DNA from: Stappia sp. 28M-7
GTDB taxonomy: Bacteria > Pseudomonadota > Alphaproteobacteria > Rhizobiales > Stappiaceae
Assembly (NCBI RefSeq): GCF_014252955.1
Contig: NZ_JACMIA010000001.1
Location: 186,001 to 250,000 of the forward strand
Length of the DNA stretch: 64,000 nucleotides
Direction of reading: 5' to 3'
The position numbers and the translations under genes are program-made. The notes beneath the pieces are model-generated. The model was given only the letters and a program-made list of their open reading frames with translations. It had not been told where the DNA came from and did no database searches. This document shows, one piece after another, positions 29,917 to 38,436 of the stretch (positions are counted from its first letter, which is position 1; each line of letters starts with the position of its first letter).

Positions 29917-31031
29917 TGTGAGTAGCGGAACGCCCTCCGTTTCAGCTCTTCGATTCGCGGCATTGCGTCATCCGAGGATACGAGGGCGAAAGAGCCGGAG
30001 AAGACGAGAGGGATCTCGTCCTCGCGGTCCTGGAGATCGAGCGAGATCGCCTCGGCCATCGCAACGCCGTTGTCGTCGTTGATGCGCATGACCGTCGCCT
30101 CGAGGCGCCCCTCGATCAGGTAATCAAGTTCCGCACTGCCGCCGCCCCACCCGTTGGTGGCAACCTTTCCGGTCAGGCCGGCGGCTTCTATCGCATCGGC
30201 GACACCAAGGGCGATATCGGTCGAGCAGGAGTAGATGAAACCGAGATTCGGGTATCTTTTCAACAACTCGGTCGCCGATGCGCGTGCTTTCTCGCGGTTG
30301 AAGCCGACATAGTAGGAGGCGACGAGCCGCTTCTCGGAGCGCTCTGCCATGGCAAGCCGGAACGGCTCGCCGCGGGCACGGCTGACATAGCCTTTCAGCC
30401 CGTAGAAGATGGCAAAGGTTTCCGGCTGAGGCCGGGTTTCCAGAACATGCTCGGCGATCAGGCGTGCGCCGGTGGCGTGATCGAAGCCGACATAGAAGAA
30501 CGGCTGGTCCCGGCCCCAGTCGCGCACGGGCGTCGTGATGTTCTGGAGGATGATCTTCGGCCGGCCGCGCGCAATGAGACGCTCCACGAGCACCTTGTGG
30601 CGCAGGACGTCCAGCGTGAAGATCAGGTAGTCGGGGTCGGACTTCAGCACCTCTGCAAGCTGCTGGGTCTGTTCGCGGACTTCCTGACCGGGAAGCGTGA
30701 ACTGGGACGTCACCTCGTAGCGGATGCCGAGTTCATCCAGTCGGCGTTCCAGCGCCACGATGCTTCGTCGCCAGTAGTCCGAGACCTGCATGGCTGGATA
30801 GATGACGGCAATGCGCGCTGGGGGCAGCGAGGGCGCTTCAACGGGAACCGCGCCGCCCTGCACGCGTTGGGTGAACTCCGCGCTCAGTTCGCGCTGTAGG
30901 GGAAATTCCTTAAAAAAATCAGGAAGTTCCCAGAATTCGGCAAGAGAGGTGCGGCCGAACTCTGATCTGGCGATGCCTGGCGGGAGCATTGCCAAGAAAA
31001 GCAGGAAAAGAAATGGAAAGAGCAGTCGCAT
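29913..31031 (-). CDS. luxP: LuxP-like periplasmic autoinducer-2 binding protein
   Basis: Exported periplasmic-binding-protein fold, 372 residues from ATG 31031. The signal peptide is MRLLFPFLFLLFLAMLPPGI with cleavage near residue 22. Similarity to Vibrio harveyi LuxP is strong along the whole length: QVSDYW, ILQNITTPVRDW, YVGFDHA, CSTDIAL, NGWGGGSAELD, TVMRINDD and the end KKRAFRYS-like. All eight residues recalled as contacting the furanosyl borate diester are kept: Gln82, Ser84, Trp87, Asn164, Arg220, Thr271, Trp295 and Arg316 (Vibrio Q77, S79, W82, N159, R215, T266, W289, R310). A longer reading frame to 31214 lacks a signal peptide and is rejected. It is translationally coupled to the GGDEF-EAL gene. 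No ABC permease or ATPase gene is adjacent, so a sensing role is favoured over transport. Confidence 0.9.
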   Translation of the reverse strand: MRLLFPFLFLLFLAMLPPGIARSEFGRTSLAEFWELPDFFKEFPLQRELSAEFTQRVQGGAVPVEAPSLPPARIAVIYPAMQVSDYWRRSIVALERRLDELGIRYEVTSQFTLPGQEVREQTQQLAEVLKSDPDYLIFTLDVLRHKVLVERLIARGRPKIILQNITTPVRDWGRDQPFFYVGFDHATGARLIAEHVLETRPQPETFAIFYGLKGYVSRARGEPFRLAMAERSEKRLVASYYVGFNREKARASATELLKRYPNLGFIYSCSTDIALGVADAIEAAGLTGKVATNGWGGGSAELDYLIEGRLEATVMRINDDNGVAMAEAISLDLQDREDEIPLVFSGSFALVSSDDAMPRIEELKRRAFRYSQ

Positions 31032-31308
31032 TCTTCTCACGGTAGCATTCCGCTGCGGCAGCCATTTCCAGAAGTCTGTCTGATTGGCCAGACACATGCA
31101 AGAGATCACCATACAATTGAGAAAATGTGAAAAATCCGCCTCGATTGTGGATGGGAGCAATGGGTGCCGTGTCCTGCGGATGCCGCGCGCGCGGCTTCGG
31201 GCTTGCGCCGACATTCCGGTGGGCTGCGCCGTTGCGCAAGCCGGTCAACCTGCTATACCCCGCGCAGGGGCCGGACAGCGGCCGGTTGATCACGAGCGGA
31301 GTTGCGGA

Positions 31309-32121
31309 ATGAGCGAAATGCGCCTGACGGTGGTGGGGGCTGCCGGACGCATGGGCGGTGCGCTGATCCGTGCGATTTCGCAGATTGACGGCGTCAAGCT
31401 TTCGGCTGCGGTCGAGCGGCCGGGTTCTCCCGCGATCGGGCAGGACTGCGGCATTCTTGCCGGTCTGCAGGCGAATGGCATCACCGTCACCGACGATGCG
31501 CTCGCGGCCTTTGCCGCAACCGACGGCGTCCTGGATTTTACCGCACCGGCCGCCTCGCGGCACTTTGCCGAACTGGCCGCGCAGGCGCGGATTGTCCACG
31601 TGATCGGAACGACCGGTCTTGGCGAGGACGACCTTGCGGCGATCCGTCCCGCTGCTCGCCATGCGCGCGTTGTCCAGTCGGGCAACATGAGCCTTGGCGT
31701 CAATCTGCTCGCCGCGCTGGTCCGCCGCGCGGCCGCGGCGCTGGACGAAGACTTCGACATCGAGGTGCTGGAGATGCACCATCGGCACAAGGTCGATGCG
31801 CCGTCCGGCACAGCCTACCTGCTGGGCGAGGCTGCAGCGAAGGGGCGAGGCATCGACCTTGCCGAGCGCAGCGTGCGCAGCCGCGACGGCATTACAGGCG
31901 AACGTCCGCGCGGCGATATCGGTTTCGCGACGCTGCGCGGCGGCACGGTCATCGGCGATCACAGCGTGCTCTTCGCCGGTCCGCTGGAGACCATCACTCT
32001 GTCCCACCACGCCCAGGACCGGCAGATCTTTGCCCGGGGCGCGGTGAAGGCGGCCCTGTGGGCCCGCGACAGGAAGCCCGGCTTCTACACAATGGAGGAT
32101 GTACTCGGTCTGCGCGACTGA
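31309..32121 (+). CDS. dapB: 4-hydroxy-tetrahydrodipicolinate reductase
   Basis: NAD(P)H-dependent enzyme of lysine and diaminopimelate synthesis, 270 residues. The Rossmann motif is [12 protein letters not shown] near the N-terminus. The substrate/catalytic motif HHRHK (157-161) is followed by DAPSGTA. The C-terminal [19 protein letters not shown] is typical. ATG 31309 is chosen ([10 protein letters not shown]); ATG 31318 is possible. The 277-base gap to the divergent luxP gene should hold promoters for both, but no clear -35/-10 pair was found. gpmA follows after 39 bases. Confidence 0.96.
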   Translation: MSEMRLTVVGAAGRMGGALIRAISQIDGVKLSAAVERPGSPAIGQDCGILAGLQANGITVTDDALAAFAATDGVLDFTAPAASRHFAELAAQARIVHVIGTTGLGEDDLAAIRPAARHARVVQSGNMSLGVNLLAALVRRAAAALDEDFDIEVLEMHHRHKVDAPSGTAYLLGEAAAKGRGIDLAERSVRSRDGITGERPRGDIGFATLRGGTVIGDHSVLFAGPLETITLSHHAQDRQIFARGAVKAALWARDRKPGFYTMEDVLGLRD

Positions 32122-32160
32122 GCTTCATCCTCCGCCATCCGACCTGGAGACAGTCTCGCA

Positions 32161-32781
32161 ATGGAACATCTTCTTGTGCTCGTGCGCCACGGGCAGAGCG
32201 AATGGAACCTGAAAAACCTTTTCACCGGCTGGAAGGATCCCGGCCTGACCGAGAAGGGCATCGCCGAGGCGCGGTCTGCCGGCGGCAAGCTGCGCGATCT
32301 GAAGCTCGCCTTCGACATCGCCTTCACGTCGGATCTCTCGCGTGCCCAGAACACCCTCAAGCTGATCCTCGAGGAGCTGGGCCAGGACGGTCTGGAGACG
32401 ATCCGCGACCAAGCGCTGAACGAGCGCGACTATGGCGACCTGACGGGCATGAACAAGGACGAGGCGCGCGAGAAGTTCGGCGAGGAGCAGGTGCATGTGT
32501 GGCGCCGTTCCTTCGACGTTCCCCCTCCGGGCGGCGAAAGCCTCAAGATGACCGCCGAGCGCGTTCTGCCCTACTACCGCTCCGAGATCCTGCCGCAGGT
32601 GCTTGCCGGCAAGCGTGTGATCGTTGCCGCGCACGGCAATTCGCTTCGGGCGCTGGTGATGGAGCTGGAAGGCCTTTCGCCGGACGAGATCCTCAAGCGC
32701 GAGCTCGCGACCGGCGCGCCGATCGTCTACCGGCTGACGGACGAGGGCAAGGTTTCCTCGGTTCAGGACCTGTCCGACTGA
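32161..32781 (+). CDS. gpmA: 2,3-bisphosphoglycerate-dependent phosphoglycerate mutase
   Basis: Glycolytic/gluconeogenic enzyme that interconverts 3- and 2-phosphoglycerate; 206 residues. The catalytic RHG is at 9-11 ([10 protein letters not shown]), and the second active-site histidine is in [10 protein letters not shown]. GpmA-type blocks [15 protein letters not shown] and [21 protein letters not shown] are present. It lacks the insert of the roughly 250-residue E. coli type, as in other alphaproteobacteria. It is probably in an operon with dapB and ends at a strong terminator. Confidence 0.95.
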   Translation: MEHLLVLVRHGQSEWNLKNLFTGWKDPGLTEKGIAEARSAGGKLRDLKLAFDIAFTSDLSRAQNTLKLILEELGQDGLETIRDQALNERDYGDLTGMNKDEAREKFGEEQVHVWRRSFDVPPPGGESLKMTAERVLPYYRSEILPQVLAGKRVIVAAHGNSLRALVMELEGLSPDEILKRELATGAPIVYRLTDEGKVSSVQDLSD

Positions 32782-32815
32782 GACGGCACGGCGCCTTGCA
32801 CGTGTCATGAACAGG

Positions 32816-32849
32816 AACGGCCGCGCCCAGGGCGCGGCCGTTTTCTTTT
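32816..32849. terminator. bidirectional terminator between gpmA and the PfkB kinase gene
   Basis: A perfect 12-bp stem (32816-32827 with 32831-32842) with a 3-base loop is followed by TTCTTTT on the plus strand. It sits between convergent genes. Confidence 0.88.
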
Positions 32850-32877
32850 GCCTTGCGGCGAATTGGGTCTCAGGCGG

Positions 32878-33879
32878 TCAGAGACCGAAGCCCTGCTGCT
32901 CCGCAAGCTGCTTCAGCGACCGCTCCGGGCGGGCGCCGACATGGCCGATGACTTCCGCGGCGCACAGGCAGCCGAGCTCGGCGGATGTCGTGAAGTCGTA
33001 ATTGCGTGCCTGACCGAGCAGGAAACCGGAGGCGAACAGATCGCCGGCACCGGTCAGGTCGACCACATCGGTGACGGCAGAGGCCGGAACGCGCACCGTC
33101 TCCTCGCGCGAAATCGCCATGGCTCCGTGGGCGCCGAGGGTCAGTGCCGTGGTCGGGCAGTCCTGGCGAACGGCCGCGATCGCGGTGTCGAGGTCCGCCG
33201 TTTCGTACAGCGCCTTCAATTCGTGCTCGTTGGCGAACAGCAGATCGATGGTGCCGTCGCGCAGCATGCCGAGGAACTCGGACCGGTAGCGGTCGACACA
33301 GAAGCTGTCGGACAGCGTCAGGCTGACCTTGCGGCCGTTGGCATGGGCGATTTCGGCCGCCTTCAGGAAGGCGGTCTTGGCTGCCGGCGGATCCCACAGG
33401 TAGCCTTCCATGTAGGTGATCGCCGAGGCGGCGACCGTCTCTGCATCGATGTCCTTTTCCGACAGTTCGACACACGCGCCGAGATAGGTGTTCATGGTCC
33501 GCTCGCCATCCGGCGTGATCAGGATCATCGAGCGCGCGGTGGGCGGGCCGTCGACGAGGACGGGGGTCTCGAAGTGCACGCCGGTGCCGCGCATGTCATG
33601 GCGGAAGGCAGCGCCCAGTTCGTCCTCGGCAACCTTGCCGAAATAGGCCGAGGCACCGCCGAGGGCAGCAACGCCGGCGGCCGTATTGCCGGCGCTGCCG
33701 CCAGAAATACGCGTGGTCTGTCCCATCCGGCCGTAGAGGCGCACCGCCTCCTCGGTGTCGATCAGGCGCATCGAGCCCTTCACGAGCTTTTCCTGAACGA
33801 GGAAATCCTCTTCCACATGGGCGAAGACATCGCAGATGGCATTGCCGATGCACAAGGTATCGAAGCGCTGGCTGGTCAT
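32878..33879 (-). CDS. PfkB family carbohydrate/adenosine kinase
   Basis: Ribokinase-fold sugar or nucleoside kinase of 333 residues. The N-terminal FDTLCIGNAICDVFAHVEED and the glycine motif SGGSAGNTAAGVAALGG match PfkB signature 1. Signature 2 with the catalytic Asp is DLTGAGDLFASGFLLGQ. The overall pattern resembles rhizobial adenosine kinase-like proteins, but the substrate cannot be read from sequence. It is the last gene of a kdsB-pheA-kinase run on the minus strand (42 bases after pheA). Confidence 0.9.
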   Translation of the reverse strand: MTSQRFDTLCIGNAICDVFAHVEEDFLVQEKLVKGSMRLIDTEEAVRLYGRMGQTTRISGGSAGNTAAGVAALGGASAYFGKVAEDELGAAFRHDMRGTGVHFETPVLVDGPPTARSMILITPDGERTMNTYLGACVELSEKDIDAETVAASAITYMEGYLWDPPAAKTAFLKAAEIAHANGRKVSLTLSDSFCVDRYRSEFLGMLRDGTIDLLFANEHELKALYETADLDTAIAAVRQDCPTTALTLGAHGAMAISREETVRVPASAVTDVVDLTGAGDLFASGFLLGQARNYDFTTSAELGCLCAAEVIGHVGARPERSLKQLAEQQGFGL

Positions 33880-33921
33880 GGTCGTGTAAATGTCCCTTCT
33901 GGTGTCGGGCGAGAACGGCTC

Positions 33922-34812
33922 TCAGATGCCGGGCGTCGGACGCAAGGCGCGGTTGGCCTCGGGCTCGCGGATCTTGTCGCGGAACGTGCTGGCCGGATAG
34001 ATGCCGAGCAGCTTGAGCTCGGCGGAGAAGAACTCCAGTTCCTCCAGCGCCAGCGAGACGCTGCGGTCGTCCGGATGGCCTTCCACGTCGGCATAGAACA
34101 TGGAGGCGAAGAACTGACCCTCAAGCTGGTAGGATTCCAGCTTGGTCATGTTGACGCCGTTGGTGGCGAAGCCGCCGAGCGCTTTGTAAAGGGCGGCCGG
34201 GACGTTGCGCACACGGAAGATGAAGGTGGTGATGACGGGCTGGCCGTTGTTTTCCGCACGCACCGCATCGCGCGACAGGATGAGGAAGCGCGTGGTGTTG
34301 TGGGCTTCGTCCTCCACGTCCCGGCGCAGGATCTCCAGGCCATAGGCCTCGGCAGCCATCTGCGGCGCCAGGGCGGACGCGGTGGGATCGCCCGCCTCGG
34401 CGATCTGGCGGGCGGAGCCGGCAGTGTCGGCCCCCACGATCGCACGGAGCCCGAGTTCGCGGATGATCTTGCGGCACTGGCCGAGAGCCATGACATGGCT
34501 CTGGACGCTCTTGAGCTGCTCGATCCGGGCGCCGGGCAGGCCCATCAGCTGGAAGCGGATGGGCAGGAAATATTCGCCGATGATCTGCAGCGAGGACTGC
34601 GGCAGCAGGTGGTGGATGTCCGCCACGCGGCCGGCGACGGAATTCTCGACCGGGATCATTCCGAGGTCGGCATCGCCGCTTTCAAGCGCGGTAAAGCAGT
34701 CCTCGAAGGTGGAGCATGGCACGGCTTCATAGTCGGGATAGACATTGTGGCAGGCCATGTGCGAGTTGGCCCCGTACTCGCCCTGGAAGACGATGCGCTT
34801 CTTGTTCGTCAT
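33922..34812 (-). CDS. pheA: prephenate dehydratase
   Basis: Monofunctional PheA of 296 residues, converting prephenate to phenylpyruvate for phenylalanine synthesis. The dehydratase domain starts RIVFQGEYGANSHMACHNVY and includes IPVENSVAGRVADIHHLL and the catalytic TRF in HNTTRFLILSR. The C-terminal ACT domain holds the regulatory motif ALYKALGGFATNGVNMTKLE with ESYQLEGQFF, so feedback inhibition by phenylalanine is expected. No chorismate mutase domain is present. ATG 34812 is chosen; kdsB ends 13 bases upstream. Confidence 0.96.
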   Translation of the reverse strand: MTNKKRIVFQGEYGANSHMACHNVYPDYEAVPCSTFEDCFTALESGDADLGMIPVENSVAGRVADIHHLLPQSSLQIIGEYFLPIRFQLMGLPGARIEQLKSVQSHVMALGQCRKIIRELGLRAIVGADTAGSARQIAEAGDPTASALAPQMAAEAYGLEILRRDVEDEAHNTTRFLILSRDAVRAENNGQPVITTFIFRVRNVPAALYKALGGFATNGVNMTKLESYQLEGQFFASMFYADVEGHPDDRSVSLALEELEFFSAELKLLGIYPASTFRDKIREPEANRALRPTPGI

Positions 34813-34825
34813 GTTCGACCGGTTG

Positions 34826-35590
34826 TCAGCTGGGGTTTGAGACGCGGGATGCGAAGACGGCCCGCACGGCTTCGAGGTCGCGGGGCGTATTGACGTCCAT
34901 CGGCACGCTGTCGATGAGACCGACATCGATGCGCATGCCGGCCTCGAGCGCCCGCAGCTGCTCGAGACTCTCACGGATTTCAAGCGGCGAGGGCGGCAGC
35001 GACACGAAGCGGTCGAGCGCGGAGCGCCGATAGGCATAAAGGCCGATATGCTGGTAGAGCGGACCGGGACCTGTCGGTGCCGTTGCGCGCGTGAAATAAA
35101 GCGCGCGCAGCCGACGCTCGCCGACCGGCGTTCCCACCGCCTTGACGTAGCTGGGGTCCGTCTTGCCGCTCTCGCTGCGGATCTCCGTTGCGATGGTCCC
35201 GATGTCGACGGACGGATCGGCCAGGGGATCGAAGGCGGCGCGGATCGCGTCCGGGTCGATCAGCGGCACGTCGCCCTGCAGGTTGAGCACGATGCCGTGC
35301 TGGCGCTGCGGGTCGACCGCTTCGGCAGCGGCCCGCACCCGGTCGGAGCCACTCGGCAGGTCGGGATCGGTCATTATCGCGGTGCCGCCGAAGGCCTCGA
35401 CCGCCGCCTTGATGTCCGGATGGTCGCAGGCAACGACGACGGGACCGATCTCGGCGGCCAGCCCACGCTCGATCACATGCGCGATCATCGGCTTGCCGGC
35501 AATGAGCGCCAAAGGCTTGTCGGGCAGGCGCGTGGACGCCATCCGCGCCGGAATCACCACCAAAGCGGACAGGTCTGCAGGGGTCGTCAC
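34826..35590 (-). CDS. kdsB: 3-deoxy-manno-octulosonate cytidylyltransferase
   Basis: Activates KDO as CMP-KDO for lipopolysaccharide inner core synthesis; 254 residues. The N-terminal nucleotide-binding signature is [17 protein letters not shown], with the later [15 protein letters not shown] and [20 protein letters not shown] typical of KdsB. GTG 35590 is preferred because AAAGG lies just upstream and it gives the usual family length. ATG 35641 would add 17 residues without a ribosome-binding site. A TTGACG (minus strand, 35689-35694) upstream with a TTAAAA 15 bases on could be its promoter. Confidence 0.94.
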   Translation of the reverse strand: MTTPADLSALVVIPARMASTRLPDKPLALIAGKPMIAHVIERGLAAEIGPVVVACDHPDIKAAVEAFGGTAIMTDPDLPSGSDRVRAAAEAVDPQRQHGIVLNLQGDVPLIDPDAIRAAFDPLADPSVDIGTIATEIRSESGKTDPSYVKAVGTPVGERRLRALYFTRATAPTGPGPLYQHIGLYAYRRSALDRFVSLPPSPLEIRESLEQLRALEAGMRIDVGLIDSVPMDVNTPRDLEAVRAVFASRVSNPS

Positions 35591-35794
35591 GGGCGGCCTT
35601 TCGGGCGCCGGAAGGGTGCGGGGCACGCCCGGCGGCAACATGCGATGATTTGTATCATGGACTGCCCTTTTAAACCTATGGACACGAGCGTCAAAAACTT
35701 TGTAGTTTCCGGCGACTTTTTCACCACGCGCCGCGTTGCGCGGGGCCTTCTCGCGTTGGCCTTGCAGCAACCGAGGGAGTTGGAGCCAGCGGGA

Positions 35795-36520
35795 ATGAAT
35801 TCTGCCAAGCTAAATATGATCGCCGGTGCGATCTTGTCCGTCCTCCTCCTCACGATGGGACTCGGCATCGTGTCGGAAATCATTTTCCATCAGGACGAAC
35901 CTGAGAAGCCGGGCTACGAGATCGTCGTGGCCGAGGCAGATACCGGTTCGGCTCCGGCCGAAGAAGCCCCGCAGGTCGAGCCGATCGCGGCTCGCCTCCA
36001 GACTGCATCGGCGGAAGACGGCGAGAAGCTCACCCGCGCCTGTGCGTCGTGCCACGACTTCTCCAGCGCCAGCGCCAACAAGGTTGGCCCGGGCCTGTGG
36101 CAGGTGGTGGGCCGTGCTCCGGCTGCGCATGACGGGTTCCGTTATTCCAGCGGCATGCAGGCTTACGCCCAGGAGCATGAGGCCTGGACCTACGAGAACC
36201 TCGATCACTTCCTGGCTGCCCCGAAGCAGGAAGTTTCCGGTACCTCGATGGGCTATGCCGGCATGCGCAAGCCCGAGGATCGCGCCAACCTGATCGCCTA
36301 TCTGCGCACGCTGTCGGACAATCCGCTGCCGTTGCCGGAGGCGCCTGCAGCTGAGGCCCCGGCGGCGGAGACTCCGGCCACCGAGGCTCCTGCAGCTGAA
36401 GCGCCGGCCGCTGAAGCGCCCGCGACCGAGGCTCCGGCCACCGAGGCTCCGGCGAGCGAAGCGCCTGCAACTGAGGCCCCGGCTACCGAGGCTCCGGCGG
36501 AAGGCACGCAGGCTCAGTAA
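35795..36520 (+). CDS. membrane-anchored class I cytochrome c with Ala/Pro/Glu-rich tail
   Basis: CycM-like cytochrome c of 241 residues. A single uncleaved N-terminal anchor (residues 7-30) holds a periplasmic heme domain. The heme site is CASCH (83-87), and the Met axial ligand is probably Met152 in TSMGYAGMR. Such c552-type proteins pass electrons from the bc1 complex to aa3 oxidase in rhizobia; that role is inferred. After residue 182 comes a repetitive tail of ten APA[A/S/T]E-like units, probably disordered and acidic. The gene is divergent from kdsB and ends at a clear terminator. Confidence 0.9.
   Translation: MNSAKLNMIAGAILSVLLLTMGLGIVSEIIFHQDEPEKPGYEIVVAEADTGSAPAEEAPQVEPIAARLQTASAEDGEKLTRACASCHDFSSASANKVGPGLWQVVGRAPAAHDGFRYSSGMQAYAQEHEAWTYENLDHFLAAPKQEVSGTSMGYAGMRKPEDRANLIAYLRTLSDNPLPLPEAPAAEAPAAETPATEAPAAEAPAAEAPATEAPATEAPASEAPATEAPATEAPAEGTQAQ
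36341..36490 (+). repeat. in-frame 15-base tandem repeat in the cytochrome c gene
   Basis: Ten 15-base units encode [15 protein letters not shown] or TPATE, followed by a variant unit. Codons differ between units, so the repeat is old or selected at protein level. It could still change length by slippage. Confidence 0.85.
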
Positions 36521-36871
36521 TGCCTGTTCGGCGCCTTGCGCCACCGACTTGGAACGAAGATCAAGAGGCCGGGCGTCAGCCCGGCCTTTTCCGTTTCCGG
36601 CCGCCGCTGCCCTTCAGTCAGGAAAGATCTCCGGCGCAAATTTACGCTGCGTTCCTTCTGGGATGACGCCCGACTTTCCATTATAACCCTTGCCGGTTGC
36701 GGGGTATCGAGGCGCTGCCCCTTGGGGGACGGCCGCCATTCGTCTGCAAATACCTCTTTAACCGGTACGTGATACGCAGTTTTATCAGGGGTGGGGACGC
36801 CGGGCCTGAGCGACACGCTCGCGGGTCGGGAAGTTCGTTTCCACGCGCGTATCGTTGGCAAGAGAGGGGCC
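36521..36871 (+). other. intergenic region between cytochrome c and the cyclase gene
   Basis: This 351-base stretch holds the cytochrome c terminator (36567-36590) and then a comparatively AT-richer segment (about 36640-36800). A TATAAC (36682-36687) in that segment might be a -10 element, but no matching -35 stands out. Nothing else was recognised. Confidence 0.5.
36567..36590 (+). terminator. intrinsic terminator after cytochrome c
   Basis: GGCCGGGC (36567-36574) pairs perfectly with GCCCGGCC (36579-36586) across a 4-base loop, followed by TTTTCCG. Confidence 0.88.
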
Positions 36872-38260
36872 ATGACGCAGGCGTCCGGCGGCAAGGAATT
36901 GGCGCTCATCCGATGGAAGCATCGGACGATGGCCTTTGTCGTTGTCATGGCAATCTGCGTCCTCGGCGTTGCCCTCACGAGCTACATCTCGGCGCTGCTG
37001 ACGGAAAACGCCCAGAAGCGCCTGCAGAACGAAACGCTATCCCGTCTGTCGGAGGCGAGAGCCCGGCTGGAGGGGACAATCGGCGCGACGATCTACATCT
37101 CGCAAGGGCTCGTCAGCTTCACTGCCATCAACAGCGATCTCACCCAGCGCCAGTTCCGCCGGTTCGCGGAGGAGATTTCCTCGCTCAACAACCATGTGAA
37201 GCTCGTCGCGCTGGCTCCGGACAACGTGGTTCGCTACGTCTATCCGCTGCTCGGAAACCTGAGGGTCCTGGGTCTCGATTATTCAAAGAACGAGGCGCAG
37301 TGGGCAGTGGTGAAGCGGGTGATGGAGGAAAGGCGCACCGTGGTCGCTGGGCCGGTCGATCTGGTCCAGGGCGGGCGGTCCCTGATCGCGCGCTCGCCGG
37401 TTCTGATCCCCGTCGATGACGACGAGGCCAACACCGAACGCCGCTATTGGGGTATAGCCTCCGTCGTGATCGACATGGATGCCTTGTTCGAGGACGCCGG
37501 CATCCGGCCGGAGATGAACGGTTATCAGTTCGCCATCCGCGGCGCAGATGGCCTCGGGTCTGCCGGCGGAATGGTCATGGGCGATCCGAACCTGTTCGAC
37601 GGGGGAGCGGTGGTGCTGCCGGTCAGCCTGCCGAACGGCACCTGGCAGATGGCAAGCCGGCCGGTCTCCGGCTGGCCGACGAGCTTCCCCGAGGTTCGCA
37701 TCGCCCAGATGGTCGGTCTCGGCGTGACCTTCGCAATCGCCTTCCTCTCGGCGATGTTGGTGATCGCGCAGCAACGGGCGCGGTCCATGGCTCTGCATGA
37801 CGCGCTGACCGGCCTGCCCAATCGCCGCCTTCTGGAAGACCGGCTGGAGCAACTGGCCGCCCTCAGCGAACGTACGGGTCTCGGTTTCCAGGTGTTCTTC
37901 GTCGATCTCAATGCGTTCAAGCCGATCAACGACACTTTCGGTCATGCGGTCGGCGACATGGTTTTGCGCGAGGTCGGCAAGCGGTTGCGCGAGGAGACGC
38001 GGGAATCCGATACGATCGCGCGGATCGGCGGCGACGAGTTCGTTGTCGTGGTTCCGGGCATGACCCATCTCCAGAGCACCGCCCATATTGCGGCGCGGCT
38101 GCGCGATGCGGTCAGCGAGCCGGTACGGACCGGCGACCATGTGATCGCTATCCGGGCCAGTGTCGGCTGGGCGGTCTATCCCGACGACGCAACTACGATC
38201 CCCGAGATTCTCGAGCTTGCGGACCAGCGCATGTACCGCGAAAAACTCGCCGCCGCCTGA
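36872..38260 (+). CDS. CHASE-domain diguanylate cyclase
   Basis: Inner-membrane c-di-GMP synthase of 462 residues. TM1 is about 20-41; the periplasmic CHASE-like sensor spans about 42-278 (GTIGATIYISQGLVSFTAIN, LAPDNVVRYVYPLLGN); TM2 is 279-299; the cytoplasmic GGDEF domain follows (HDALTGLPNRRLLEDRLEQL). The active-site loop GGDEF (386-390) is intact, and RESD (377-380) five residues upstream is a canonical inhibitory I-site, so product inhibition is expected. No EAL domain. ATG 36872 has AGAGAGGGG upstream. CHASE domains bind small extracellular ligands; the ligand is unknown. Confidence 0.93.
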   Translation: MTQASGGKELALIRWKHRTMAFVVVMAICVLGVALTSYISALLTENAQKRLQNETLSRLSEARARLEGTIGATIYISQGLVSFTAINSDLTQRQFRRFAEEISSLNNHVKLVALAPDNVVRYVYPLLGNLRVLGLDYSKNEAQWAVVKRVMEERRTVVAGPVDLVQGGRSLIARSPVLIPVDDDEANTERRYWGIASVVIDMDALFEDAGIRPEMNGYQFAIRGADGLGSAGGMVMGDPNLFDGGAVVLPVSLPNGTWQMASRPVSGWPTSFPEVRIAQMVGLGVTFAIAFLSAMLVIAQQRARSMALHDALTGLPNRRLLEDRLEQLAALSERTGLGFQVFFVDLNAFKPINDTFGHAVGDMVLREVGKRLREETRESDTIARIGGDEFVVVVPGMTHLQSTAHIAARLRDAVSEPVRTGDHVIAIRASVGWAVYPDDATTIPEILELADQRMYREKLAAA

Positions 38261-38436
38261 CCCCGGCTCGGCCCGCCGGCGGGTTCCATCACGATTAAAC
38301 TTTCGTCATGAAGCGTTTCACGTCTGTCGGCGGGCGGCACAACTCCCTAATATGACCTCAGGGCAACCACGCCGGCGCAGCCGCGCGGCCATGAGGGCGC
38401 GTGCCGCGCCAAAACAGACGGATCCGTTCAATCGCC

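Noticed and set aside
29913-31031. Sugar ABC transporter binding protein
   Set aside because: No permease or ATPase gene adjacent, and all eight LuxP AI-2 ligands plus LuxP-specific motifs are present.
29913-31214. Longer 433-codon reading of the luxP gene
   Set aside because: The extra 61 residues are not similar to LuxP and would bury the clear signal peptide that begins at 31031.
36341-36490. CRISPR or mobile repeat
   Set aside because: It is an in-frame tandem coding repeat without spacers.
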